47,500 nt of DNA from Botryococcus braunii (lineage: Eukaryota; Chlorophyta; Trebouxiophyceae): assembly GCA_002005505.1 (NCBI GenBank), contig KV908529.1, positions 152,315-199,814 on the forward strand, in the 5' to 3' direction. A program made the translations under genes and the position numbers. Under the pieces are notes generated by a model. That model searched no databases. It saw only the letters and a program-made list of their open reading frames with translations, and was not told the origin of the DNA. Of the stretch, positions 10,979 to 22,045 are shown in pieces. Numbering within the stretch: position 1 is the first letter of the stretch; each line of letters starts with the position of its first letter.

Positions 10979-12370
10979 CCGACCTAACACCTTCGATAAT
11001 TATTTGATCACCATGACATCATTCATAAATTCGTTTATCACTGCCGCAAGGAGTTTGCAGATAGCTCCATCCAAGCCGCAACGACACCGAACGTGAACCA
11101 GCCCGTACCCTAAAAGGGAAGTTATAAAATCTCAGAACATAAAAAGAATAACACCATTTTGTACCTTGGCCCTTGAAAAGCAAGACCCATATTATCAGTT
11201 AAACTCATACTCAAGCCGTCAACCGAGTCCGATAGTCCGGCCTACGCTTAGGTCGTAAGCCGGTGAACCCGATTGTAGCCACTGAAAGTAATCCATGTCT
11301 CAGGACCGGGACCCTGAGTGGCGATCCGCGTACCGCACTTATTTTAGAAGCCGCAGCTCACACGTACTACTGTAATGGTATAATCTTTACGTTCAATCGA
11401 GAAAACATGTTGTCTACCTTGGCTAACGGTAACCCTATATGGTTGCACCGTCCGGGGAGTTTTAGCGCGTTGAATTAGTCAGCGCCTAAGCTCTCGGAAT
11501 CCGTCCTTCTGCGCAGATTTGCCTTGTTTATAATATCACGTGAGTACCGTCTTTGGAGTCAGTTGAGCTTTGTCTGCTTATAGAACTGGGTATACCCCTA
11601 AAGGAGGGGCTTGATTACATTCCGTGTGTGGCAGGAACGACGGCAAAGACATCAGCAACAACCGTTTGCAACGAAACCATTTATTAGTAAAGTTCAGTTT
11701 AAACAAATTTGAAGCACCCCATCCTTGTACTGCAGAAGTTAGTTGAGAGAATTTGATAGCTTTTTAGCACTTGTTTTCTGTTTGACAACATTTGAGAAAT
11801 AGTAAAGACAATCCTTTTGGAATCGCGTTTGCATAATTGTTTCTTGTTCGAAATCTTAACAACATCAAAGATCGTGGTTTCGTGATACACTTCTGTGGAA
11901 ATTCATTATGTTTCGATCTCTTCTTTGGAATTATGGTCTGATTTCACAATAAAAGTACTTACGGACTTCATCTGCACTATTTGCATTTATGAGTTGAAGG
12001 TCCAAGGTCAGCGTGATTAGCTTAATTGAGACTCGAGCTTCTGCAAATCTTGAAATACTTACAGTTTGTTTCATCGTTTGTTGGAGAATTAAAATTAGTA
12101 AGAAGCTTCATAGTACCATCATTCGAAGGAAAACGTATCTGCAACTCCACTATCAGAGTTAGTGGGATGCCCCTTCAGGAGGGGTCTGACTACACTCCGT
12201 TTGTTGAACAGGCACCTGGGCAGCCAGCTATAATAGGAGAATCAGCAATATAGTATATAGCAGTACCAACGGTATCTGACATTAAATAGTACCGGGAACA
12301 CACGAGCGTAACCTCGAATAGTGTGTTAGGCAATCTAGAGCGTAAGACCTTGTTTGATTGAACAACTATT
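10979..12370. other. Unassigned sequence left of the gypsy gag
   Basis: Two related stretches (11595-11627 and 12169-12204) share GGAGGGG, then CTGACTACACTCCGT or a close variant. The 71- and 75-codon frames over parts of it have no recognised domain. It may include the 5' LTR and leader of the gypsy element, but no LTR boundary could be fixed. Confidence 0.4.
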
Positions 12371-12920
12371 ATGGCTGACGTGCTAGCCCCTGTACGTTTG
12401 GAATTTTCCTTTGGGAAGCCTACGGAGGACCTTTTCAGTGGTTAGAGTCTTTCGAACTTTTTGTTGAGATCAACCAAGTTGTGGGTTTTCGGGTTTTACG
12501 TTTGTTAAACATGCCATGCGCTAGGAGGCTTACACATGGTTCCGCGCAAATGAAGATGATATACATGACTGGGATGACTGTAGAGTAGCCTTCCTTGAAC
12601 GATTTGGCCTTGATGAGAACACCCTCATGTCAAAATTAGACACATGTGCAGAACTGTGCAGAACTGTGCAGAACATGTGCAGAACTGTCAAATGAGACCG
12701 TTCGCAGCTACGCTGACCGTTATATAAAATTAGTGGGTTACTTGCAGAACTCTCTGCCACCCAATGATGGTGACCCACTTATTTGTGAAAGGCTTAGTTC
12801 CCCATCTTAGGGAGCGAGTATAGATGACCTACCCCGGCAATGGAGCGTTAGCCAACATAATACGTTTGGCTGCAAACTATGAACAGACCTTTGGGCATGC
12901 ACCATTAGGAGGTATGTAGG
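12371..12920 (+). pseudogene. Ty3/gypsy gag (capsid) remnant
   Basis: Capsid part of a Ty3/gypsy Gag, broken into several frames. It starts at ATG 12371 (MADVLAPVRLEF), shifts to PFQWLESFELFVEINQ, then AYTWFRANEDDIHDWDDCRV, FLERFGLDENTLMSKLD, ETVRSYADRYIKLVGYLQNS and finally ALANIIRLAANYEQTFGHA. This order and these motifs (WL..FE, a W-rich middle, SY..R...L) are typical of retrotransposon capsids. At least four frameshifts or stops are present. One coincides with a small tandem duplication of GTGCAGAACT at about 12645-12690. Confidence 0.82.
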
Positions 12921-12956
12921 TTAATCAAAACACAGAAGTCCCAGCGTGCGAGAAAA

Positions 12957-14676
12957 GTGAGGCCTGGACTCGCCGCCCCATTGGCAATGTGGATCAGCGG
13001 GCACCACGCGCACCGCAACATCAAAATCAAAGGGAGAACAACGGAGATAATAGAGAAACTGGCCGCGCCAGCGAGATTTCCCCGAAAGGCGTATCAGCCG
13101 CAACCAGCAGCACCGCCAAGACAGATTGCACCAGCTAACCCACCTAGGGAGGCATCTTTTCCGCCACTCGCACCCGATATAGATACGCTTACGAGAGAAA
13201 TGGAGAGACTCAGAATTCAAATTGCAGAATTACAGAGGCCCATGCCCGTCGCTAACTTAACTCAGTTTCATGAGGACCCAGCCGAGGAAGAACAGCCCCA
13301 AGTAAGGATGATGTATGATGGGTTTGCTGACCCATTCCCCGTCTATGCCACCAAAAGACCAGCCGAAAATCCGCCTGAATTGGACCAGCCACTGCTACGC
13401 CGCCGGCCTAACAATGTGCAAAACACCACTGTGGACCCCAGACCTTCAAATAGGCCAGCTGCCCCAGGGCTTAATGAACCTTCAGCACCAGGGAATAATC
13501 CTTCAACTGCTTCACCGCCTACGCCAGCCCTAGTACCTGCTTTTCCTAGGAAGGCACCTGCGCCGCGCCCGCAAGTCGACTTATGGGGACTGCCACCACT
13601 TCCAGATCCTCCCCGGCCGGCGTACCGGAGACCCCCGATTGTTCCAGCCCCTTCCAGCGAACCAATCCAGCAAATTAAAGGTCTACCCATGAAGCTGACC
13701 GTACAATCTTATTTGAATCATATTAGTGCGGAGGAATTTCAAAGATCAATCCAAGAGCTACATGCGTCCCGCCAGCAAGTCCTGCGAAGCAAGCAAACCA
13801 CCTCAACATCACCAAGAGCTGCGGAGGCTGAGCTTGTAGTAATCTCTAGTGACACCTCCGAGAGCCCCTCAGCCAGCGATACGCCCGAGGCGCCGCGAGT
13901 CCAAGAGCATCTGCAGCGCAACCCGATCAGCACCACCGTAGCCACAGTCCCTATTATTTGTAACAAAACTATATCTAACGAAGAAATTATTGACACTGGA
14001 GCAACAAATACCACGATATCGCAATCTGCAGCTAGACAATTGGGCATGCTTAACCAGATCGAGCCTTGCAGACTTAAATTCTCATGGCAACATATCTGCC
14101 CCATTGGGCATAATTAGAAAGCTACCAGTAGGTGTTGATGGGTTGATATTCCCAATTGATGTTTTCGTAAGTGGAGCGACAAACTACGATGTATTGTTGG
14201 GTACCGATTGGCTCACGCAAGCTCACGCCGAGATCAGCTTTGCAAAGTCAGAAATGTCATATAAATTAGACCCTAACATCATTGGGAAAGTCCCTATAAC
14301 ATTATTGCCATCTGAAAAAACTTTTAATCGTTATTGTGTTATGCGGGCTCCCGTTGAGAACCTGGGAGACCCGGAGGGACCGGAGGTACCAGCACTGGCG
14401 GAAAAAAATTATTCTTAGGGGAGCGCCTCTGACACATCTGCGTCCGAGGATTCAAGCGAAGAAGAGGCCAGTAGTGAAGAGACTGCCAGTTCTCCGTCTG
14501 AAGAAGAATACCTCGACCTTATTGAGGAGCCACAAGCAATGCAAGTAGACTTTTTAAGTTTCACCACCCCCGACATCACCCTTGCAGAGGGACCATCTCC
14601 CTAGCCGCCTTCAACGGATACTACCGAAGACTGGATGCTAGAAAAGACTATATTTAAAGACAATGAGGAGCAATTC
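12957..14676 (+). pseudogene. Ty3/gypsy Gag C-terminus and aspartic protease
   Basis: A proline-rich linker (12957 to about 13900) with a small predicted coiled segment (TREMERLRIQIAELQ) leads into a retropepsin. The active-site strand is EIIDTGATNTTIS (DTG at about 13990), with a frame change near 14060-14100. It continues as KLPVGVDGLIFPIDVFVSG and NYDVLLGTDWL, the second protease signature. An acidic serine/glutamate linker follows (DTSASEDSSEEEASSEETAS, about 14430-14500) and then EDWMLEKTIFKDNEEQF, where copia-1 interrupts it at 14676. Coding resumes at 22046 with the methyltransferase-like domain. The ATG at 12957 is probably not the true start; this is the continuation of gag. Confidence 0.82.
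14672..14676. other. Target site duplication of copia-1 (left)
   Basis: AATTC, repeated exactly at 22046-22050. Removing the element restores an uninterrupted gypsy frame (NEEQFGPFDLDACC). Confidence 0.95.
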
Positions 14677-15367
14677 TGTTGTGTTAATTAATTTTATGCC
14701 TTTCCCTCAGAGGAGAAATAATGGCAAGTCTCCGGATGAGGACAATACCAATTAGGAAGGAGAGGCAAAACTCTGAGTTCTGCCAGGCAATACATGCATT
14801 TGAACGAAGACTATCATAACGCAAGTTACAGACACGTTTGTAGAAAGGAGGCATATGGGGCAAGCACGGAGAGGGAAGGCACTTGATTGGAACTATAGCA
14901 GCACTCCGGGTGTCTATCAATCAGTTGCCAACCAGTCCTTGACTTGTATATGTCCGTGCCTACTTAACAACGCACAAGTAGGAGGACATCGTCTAACACC
15001 CTCCGTGCCGCCACCATGCAGGTGACTTAACCCTTATTGTATTCCTGGATTTAGCACTCAGATGAACATTGTTAGAACAAGCTAGACATATGGAGTTGAG
15101 TTTAGCTCATCGGACAAAGTAACGAGCATGACCTGAGTGAGAGCAGGTTAGGCGTGTTTGAACTGCGTCACCTTATTAGGAGAGATGAGAGATATTGTAA
15201 GACTTGATTGGAACTATAGCAGCACTCCGGGTGTCTATCAATCAGTTGCCAACCAGTCCTTGACTTGTATATGTCCGTGCCTACTTAACAACGCACAAGT
15301 AGGAGGACATCGTCTAACACCCTCCGTGCCGCCACCATGCAGGATACGCCAAGCCCAGAATATTTCA
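14677..15367 (+). repeat. copia-1 5' LTR
   Basis: 691 bp, TG...CA. Internal plan: U3 14677-14880; unit A 14881-15021; spacer 15022-15201, beginning GTGACTT and ending TGTAAG; unit B 15202-15342; tail 15343-15367 (GATACGCCAAGCCCAG...TTTCA). A and B are identical over 141 nt. A is followed by GT and B ends in CAG, so 15022-15342 has the form of a GT-AG intron. Confidence 0.95.
15196..15200 (+). terminator. Candidate poly(A) signal TGTAA in the copia-1 LTR
   Basis: TGTAA lies 2 nt before unit B. The equivalent position in the 3' LTR is 21874-21878. In green algae TGTAA directs cleavage roughly 10-20 nt downstream, which would end the RNA inside the first bases of B. Its recurrence at the same place in other LTRs here supports the call. 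Confidence 0.6.
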
Positions 15368-15381
15368 GGTTATGGGCCCAC
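15368..15381 (+). other. copia-1 primer-binding site (initiator tRNA-Met anticodon arm)
   Basis: GGTTATGGGCCCAC begins directly after the LTR. It is complementary to the anticodon-loop region of eukaryotic initiator tRNA-Met (GGGCCCAUAACC), not to a tRNA 3' end. This is the half-tRNA priming mode known from Drosophila copia. The LTR tail contains GCCCA, which can pair with TGGGC of the PBS. Confidence 0.82.
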
Positions 15382-15435
15382 GGGCTCGGATGCTGAGAGT
15401 GGGTGGCGCCTAAATCGGAGCTCACTAGACTGTGA

Positions 15436-15633
15436 ATGGCGAAGAAGCGAACAAAGCAAACAGCCAGGAAGACTACCAACCTCAACGTCCCAGCGCGCTT
15501 GAGATCAGGACCTCCGTCATACAACGAACTAATCAGAGAAGGAGGACAACGTGGAGACCGCAATCCTGGCGAGAGAGCCTTTATCGTCAAAGACTACATT
15601 TTTCACCTTCACGTTGGCTGTCCGCTAGAGTAA
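15436..15633 (+). CDS. Small leader ORF with histone H3 tail-like N-terminus (copia-1)
   Basis: 65 codons between the PBS and gag. The protein begins MAKKRTKQTARKTT. Residues RTKQTARK equal histone H3 R2 to K9, including the K4 and K9 contexts, with ARKT in place of ARKS. A second conserved block, SGPPSYNELI, follows. The remainder does not look like histone. The ATG at 15436 is chosen because the copia-3 homologue starts at the same residue. In copia-3 the protein continues about 100 residues further, so this copy is truncated by a stop at 15631 and by loss of the rest before gag. Function is unknown. A nuclear or chromatin-directed role (KKR is also NLS-like) is inference. Confidence 0.7.
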   Translation: MAKKRTKQTARKTTNLNVPARLRSGPPSYNELIREGGQRGDRNPGERAFIVKDYIFHLHVGCPLE

Positions 15634-15684
15634 GATCTTGCTGCTACGTTGCGAGTACTGGAGTTATAAGACAACTGGGGAATT

Positions 15685-18600
15685 ATGACTTCCAAGAAGA
15701 AAGGATCATCAGCTAGTGGAGCATCAACGTCAAGCAGTGAACCAGCCTCATCCACGCCCATCAGAGAACCATGTACTCCCAGCACCTCAAGAGGCAGCGG
15801 AGATGAGCTGCCCAAGATTATCCCAACAAATGTCAAGGTACACATAAAACTGAAGGAACGGGGGACAAATATTATTGTTTGGAAGAATGCATTTTTGGCA
15901 GCAAATGAGTCAAAAGGGTCTCTGCCTGCCATCCTGGAGGCTATGCCTGGTACAGCACATGATGCAGCCGCAATGTTGCTGATTTATGAGTCAGTTCCAG
16001 AGGAATGGCTGGGACCTCTGTCTAATCTGCCCTCTCATGATGCATATGAGTTCATCTGCAGAAAGTTTATTGGTGGATATAATATCCAGGCCAATGCAGA
16101 CTGGCTCCAAGAAATGAACCAGGGAATGAAACATGACGAGACGATATCGCAGTATGTCAACAGAATGATCAACCTGAAGGCATGCCTTGACAGGAACAAC
16201 CATGCTCTACTGGATGCACACGTTGCAACCCAGATTGTGCAGGGCTTGCCTGATGCAGCTAAAGAGCCAGGAATGATCACAACTGCTGCAGCACAACCCC
16301 TGGAGAAGCTGGCTGGACTTCTGCGCAACACAGCAGCGGCAGTGGGTTTTGATGAATATGCTCCTCGCCAACCAAGGGTTTTGGCTCTTGGACAAGGCTC
16401 CAGTGGAACCAATACCCCACCAGCTGCCAGTGCAGCCCATCAGCAGGCCCAACCAACTGTCTCTGAGGCCAAGTCCGAGACAAAGGGCATCTGCAACTAC
16501 TGCAATAAGAAGGGGCATTACTGGAGGGACTGTCGAAAGAGGAAGCGGGACGAGGAGACCCAACGGAACGTAGTGGCAGCGGTCCAACAACTGCAGGGAA
16601 TGTGGCTACAGGGACCTCCACCTATGGGTGGCCCACACCCTCCTGCAGCCCAGCTGGCGCACCCTGGACTGGATGCCTTTCCTGCATGGTTTCAACCCCC
16701 AGCTCCCCCACCTCCACCACCTAGAGGTATGCCATACATAATTTCCCTCAACATCCTGAAGACTCCTGTCAGAAATTCGTCTCTGCAATCCTGGCTGGTG
16801 GACAGTGGAGCATCTGTACATCTGGTGAATGATGTGACCTTGCTACATAATCCAACTGTGCATGCCAAACCCATCCCATTACATCTGGCCACTTCAGATG
16901 CCACTGGAGGAATTGTAGCATCTGGCTCTGTCTGCATCCTCAGTCGAGTGGGAGTTCCCTTGTGGATACATCATGTTCAGTGTGTTCCTTCTGCAACCTC
17001 AAACATACTGTCAGTATCTGCAGCATTGCGGGATGGGGCAGTCTTTCGCACAGATGATGTTGGAGCATTCACTGAAGTCTGTGGTCCAAACAGCTGGAGG
17101 TCTCGGATCAGTGCAGAGAAAGGGCTATTTTACATTCATCAAGTTGTAGCTCTGAGTCCCAGTGTTAACCACAGAATCATCTCGGCTGCTGTGAAGTCCA
17201 AAACCCCCACCCAAAACTCACACAACTGTGCCAGACGATACCTCTGGCATAGCAGAATGGGACATCCAGGTGAAACATGGATGCAGCGCCTAACCAATGA
17301 GGACCTGGTCTCAGGACTTGATACATCCCTATGCCCCTGCTCCAATTGTCCAGTCTTCTGTGAAGCATGTATTGAGGGAAAGACGTCTCGGCCTAGGGTG
17401 GCGGGTGGCTGGGCAAGAGGTATGGGACTCTTGTCTGTAGGGCTTCCTGCGAAGGTGGCTGGTCAGGACGTGATACACTCTTGACTGTAGTGCTTCCTGT
17501 GTGGGAGATGCATCCCCCTCAATCCGAGACGGCTTGAGCCTAGGTGGGGGAGGGTGTAACGTTCCGAGTGCGAAGGGTCCGTTAGGGAGCCGATCGGCAT
17601 CGAGCCGATAGCGCGTGATCGGAGAGCGGGGTACGATGACCCCGCTCCATTTGGAGTAAGTAGTAGACCAGCTGTTGAACCACTTGACAGAGTACATATT
17701 GACACTGTGGGCCCCATTTTTCCTGCTGCAGTAACTGGTGAACGTTACTGGGTGACTGCTTTGGATGAGTCATCTCAGTTAAAGGCAGTCCTGCCTGTGA
17801 AGTCCAAAGATGCCATCAGTGCTGCTGTGCGGGACCTCCTTCTATATTGGCAGACCCAGAAGAAAACCAAAGTGAAGTGTGTCCGATGTGACCGTGGAAC
17901 TGAATTTCTGAATGCCACGTTCAAAGAATTTTGTGCATCCCAGGGGACTAAATTGGAGACCTCAGCTCCTTACACCCCGCAACAGAATGGAGCAGCTGAA
18001 AGAGCCAATCGCACCCTCAAGGAACGTACCAGGACTCTTCTGGCTTTTGCAGCTGCCAGTCCAACGTTGTGGAAGGAGGCCCTGGAAACTGCATGCACCC
18101 TACTGAACATGGGTCCCAGTACCGGGAGGGACCGCACGCCATCAGAATTATTTTTTGGCTACAAACCAAATGTAACCCCATTGCGTACCTGGGGTTGCTT
18201 GGCCTTTGTGCACATCCCTGATGTCCAGCGCTCTGTGTTTTCCCCCAAAACTGTGCCAGGGATGCTTACTGGTTACTCAGCCTCCTCCAAAGCCTATCGG
18301 ATATATGTGGGAGGGGGTATCTGGAAGGAGAGCAGAGATGTGGTTTTCGTAGAGCACCTCAGGGGAGCCTCTCGGGTTGGCATGAGTGCTTCCCCAACAC
18401 AGCCTACAGAGTTCCTGTGTCCTGAGTCCTCTGCAAGTGACACTCCCCCAGTCTTTCCCGGTACCTCCCCTGACACAACCAACATCAGCCTTGAGACAGA
18501 TCTGGATGACCCACACAGTGAGCCTGAGTACCTGCCAGCCTCCAGCAACCTCCCCACACAGCCTGTCACAGGACCCCCCAGGGAGGCTGAGCCCGAGTCT

Positions 18601-21336
18601 AAATCCAGAAGACTGTGTGACCCAGTGGAGATGGATCAAACCCTGGAGGCAGTACAGGACTTAGCCAGAGGAGTGAGAGGGGACTCCCACCTTCGACCAC
18701 AGATGGAGCGAGCCCAGGAGGTCTTCAGACCAACTAGGTCTGAATGCCGCAACCACCAATTGGATGGCCTGACCCGGGCCCAACGACACGAACAACGCAT
18801 TGCCGCCAAAGACCTCCTGCTGCCACAGGAGAAGGGAGAGAGCAGAGAGCGAGAGGGGTTGACTGAAGGTGACTCTCTGTCACAGGGACCAGGGGAAGTG
18901 CAGCTAGAGGGTGATTCACATGAGGGGCATGAATTGCATGTGAGTGCAGTGAGGGGGGCAGCTACATGCAAAGTTGCAAATGGTCCCGGGGAGCTGAGCA
19001 GCATGGGTGGGTCCTGTTCAGTGATTGAGAGAAATGTAAGAGATGTGACCATGCAGAGTTCTTTTGGCAACCCGTCCAGTCAGAGCACTCCTGGACGGGA
19101 CTGTGGTGGCAGCCACCGGTCAGAGGAAGCATCATATGCTCCCTCTGCACCAGCCAAACATGATTGTGAGCGGGAGACAGGGTCTGCATCCTTGACTCCG
19201 TGTAAGGGACGAGAGGAGGAAGTGAATCAGGAGCACAGACATTGTGGAGACAGACCAAATTACAAGTGCTCACTGAGAGGTACCTGTGCCTGGGAGAGTG
19301 ATGTCAGAGATGTGAGGTCACTCCCAACAGTGACATGCAGTCGGTCTGAGAGGCATGTGGATCACGTGAATCAGGGGAAGTATGCAGACACTCTGCCATA
19401 TCCCGATGTTGTTTGTGAGAGACCTGAAGAGTCTGAACTCTTGCAGGCATGTCAGAGTGTGTCCGAGGAGGTGAATCGGACGTCTGGACAATGTGAAGGA
19501 AATCCAAATTACAAAGACTGTCCGAGAGGTACCTGTGCATGGGAGGATGATGTGAGGGATGAGCAGAGTAACTTGTGCAAAGCCAAGTGTGAGTCCAAGC
19601 GAGAGCGTGCTATGAGAGTGCATTCTACTCCTACTGGAGAGCCTGTGATGTGTAACTCAGCGAGTGTCAGTGGAAGAGTAGTGGGTTCTGGACAAAGTGA
19701 GGGAAAATCAGGCAATACAAAGGAAAAGCACACAGGTGTCAGATTTGGGAAAATTCACGTTCCCTCTAATTTGAGAGAAGCACAGATGTCTCCCCAGTGG
19801 GAATACTGGAAGGCAGCTATGCAGGAAGAGCAAAATTCCCTAGATACTCATGAGGTCATGGAGTATGTGCCAAGACCTCGTGGACATAAGGTTATTCCAG
19901 TTCACTGGATATTTTCAGTGAAAATGGATGCACATGGCAATGTGGTGAGATTCAAGGCCAGATTAGTGGCACAGGGATGCAGACAAATCCCTGGAGTGGA
20001 TGTGATGGAGGTTTTTGCTCCTACTAGTAGCTATGGAGCTAGAAGAGCTCTGCTGGCCGTTGCTGCAAGAGAGGGCTGTGAAATTCATCAGGTAGACGTT
20101 AAGACCGCCTTTCTGAATGGTGAGCTCGAGGAGGAAGTATATGTAACGCAACCTCCTGGCTTTGAGAATGGGGATAAGCATATTGTGTGCCGATTGAGAA
20201 AGGCGTTGTATGGCCTGAAGCAGGCTCCACGTGCCTGGCACAAAACCCTGAATGACAAACTTGAAGTCATGGGGTATGAGGTGTGCAAGAGTGATGCGGG
20301 AGTGTATGTGAGATGCTCTACTGATGGAGGAAAGTCCTATGTGCTGATCTATGTTGATGATCTTCTGATAGTTTCCAAGGGTATGTCAGAAATCGAGAGA
20401 GTGAAGGGACTCCTCAAGAAAGAGTTCACCATCCATGATCTTGGAGAAGTAAAGGATTTCTTGGGATGTCAAGTGATGAGAGATAGAGATAAAGGGCTGA
20501 TCACCCTGAGTTGCATCCCTAAAATCGATGCACTTGTAGAGAAATTTGGCTTGGATCTTGAGTCAGTGGGACCTGATACTCCCATGACAAAAGATTTCGT
20601 AATGTCCCAAAGGCCTGCACCGAGAGATGGGAGCGACAGCATTGGTGCTGGCAGTCCACTACCTCCAGGTCACCGTTACTGTGAGTTAGTAGGGTCTCTT
20701 CTGTATATAGCCAACACCACACGTCCCGACATAGCTCAAGCAGTAGGTGTATTGTCTCGTTACCGCATATCTCCCACCACAGCACATTGGAATGAAGCCA
20801 TCCGTGTGTTGAAGTATCTGAAAGGAACCCGAGATTTGGTTCTAACTCTCGGAGGGGGGGAGATAGAGCTAGAAGGCTATGTGGATGCCGACTATGGAGG
20901 TGATCAGGATCATCGCTTCTCTACCACTGGCTTTGTCCTCACTGTGTTTGGAGGAGCAGTGGTGTGGGGAAGTAAAAAGCAATCTGCTGTTGCCACTTCA
21001 ACAGTGGAGGCTGAATTCATGGCAGCAAGTGCTGTTGTAAAGGAAGCAAATTGGCTGAGAGGTTTCCTGGAGGAAATTGGAGTGTTACCGTGGATAGTGA
21101 AGATTCATTGTGACAACCAAGGGTGTATAAACCACCTGAGGAATCCGGTGTACTCCAAACACACAAAGCATATTGCAATTAGCTGTCACTTTGCCCGTGA
21201 AGCTATTGCAAAGGGGCAGGTTGAATTCAAGTACATTCAATCTGCTAGAAATGTGGCTGACATTTTTACCAAACCACTAGTTAGACAAGTGTTTCTGGGA
21301 CATCGTAACTCACTGGGACTGGCCAAGTTTCTGTGA
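15685..21336 (+). pseudogene. copia-1 Gag-Pol, interrupted by a 252-bp insert
   Basis: Ty1/copia polyprotein starting MTSKKKGSS at 15685. Gag includes the capsid (LKERGTNIIVWKNAF, MNQGMKHDETISQYVNRM) and a zinc knuckle CNYCNKKGHYWRDC near residue 270. Protease has LVDSGASVHLVND (DSG at about 16801). The GAG-pre-integrase zinc region is LWHSRMGHPGETW...C..C at 17242-17375. The frame is cut at 17394, after GKTSRP, by an insert with a stop at 17482-17484. It resumes at 17647 with PFGVSSRPAVEPLDR. Integrase D,D,E lie in HIDTVGP, CDRGTEF and AAERANRT. RT has VDVKTAFLNGELEEEVY and YVDD at 20350-20361. RNase H has DADYGG, AEFMAAS and CDNQG, ending VADIFTKPL. A long integrase-RT linker (about 18400-19730) holds two repeats of a Cys-containing module. 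Confidence 0.93.
17395..17646 (+). mobile_element. 252-bp insertion in copia-1 integrase, sharing the foldback terminus
   Basis: It separates codons for GKTSRP from PFGV. Its right part, 17551 to about 17640, matches the terminal repeat of the 27004 foldback element: TGTAACGTTCCGAGTGCGAA, GCGCGTGATCGGAGAGCGG. Its left part has two imperfect copies of CTCTTG(T/A)CTGTAG.GCTTCCTG. The matching inverted terminus is absent, so it is a solo end or a decayed MITE. No convincing TSD was found. It contains an in-frame TGA at 17482-17484. Confidence 0.72.
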
Positions 21337-21354
21337 GGTAAAGGCAAGGGGAAG
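21336..21354 (+). other. copia-1 polypurine tract
   Basis: Purine-rich GGTAAAGGCAAGGGGAAG directly before the 3' LTR, where plus-strand synthesis is primed. The same AGGCAAGGGGAAG precedes the 3' LTR of copia-2 at 31924-31936. Confidence 0.85.
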
Positions 21355-22045
21355 TGTTGTGTTAATTAATTTTATGCCTTTCCCTCAGAGGAGAAATAAT
21401 GGCAAGTCTCCGGATGAGGACAATACCAATTAGGAAGGAGAGGCAAAACTCTGAGTTCTGCCAGGCAATACATGCATTTGAACGAAGACTATCATAACGC
21501 AAGTTACAGACACGTTTGTAGAAAGGAGGCATATGGGGCAAGCACGGAGAGGGAAGGCACTTGATTGGAACTATAGCAGCACTCCGGGTGTCTATCAATC
21601 AGTTGCCAACCAGTCCTTGACTTGTATATGTCCGTGCCTACTTAACAACGCACAAGTAGGAGGACATCGTCTAACACCCTCCGTGCCGCCACCATGCAGG
21701 TGACTTAACCCTTATTGTATTCCTGGATTTAGCACTCAGATGAACATTGTTAGAACAAGCTAGACATATGGAGTTGAGTTTAGCTCATCGGACAAAGTAA
21801 CGAGCATGACCTGAGTGAGAGCAGGTTAGGCGTGTTTGAACTGCGTCACCTTATTAGGAGAGATGAGAGATATTGTAAGACTTGATTGGAACTATAGCAG
21901 CACTCCGGGTGTCTATCAATCAGTTGCCAACCAGTCCTTGACTTGTATATGTCCGTGCCTACTTAACAACGCACAAGTAGGAGGACATCGTCTAACACCC
22001 TCCGTGCCGCCACCATGCAGGATACGCCAAGCCCAGAATATTTCA
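21355..22045 (+). repeat. copia-1 3' LTR
   Basis: 691 bp, by eye identical to the 5' LTR. Unit A 21559-21699, TGTAA 21874-21878, unit B 21880-22020, tail 22021-22045. It is followed by the TSD AATTC at 22046-22050. Confidence 0.95.

Larger units (their letters stand above)
14677..22045 (+). mobile_element. copia-1: complete Ty1/copia LTR retrotransposon
   Basis: 7,369 bp bounded by two apparently identical 691-bp LTRs (TGTTGTG...TTTCA) and a perfect 5-bp TSD (AATTC). Internal order: PBS, small ORF with a histone-H3-like N-terminus, gag-protease-integrase, a 252-bp foreign insertion, then integrase-RT-RNase H, PPT. The domain order (integrase before RT) defines Ty1/copia. Identical LTRs imply a recent insertion into the decayed gypsy element. 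The pol frame is broken by the 252-bp insert and the first ORF is short relative to copia-3, so this copy is probably not autonomous now. Confidence 0.96.

Noticed and set aside
17395..17646. The copia-1 insert as a spliceosomal intron
   Set aside because: No GT-AG pair restores the GKTSRP-PFGV junction exactly, and the insert shares the terminus of a foldback transposon.
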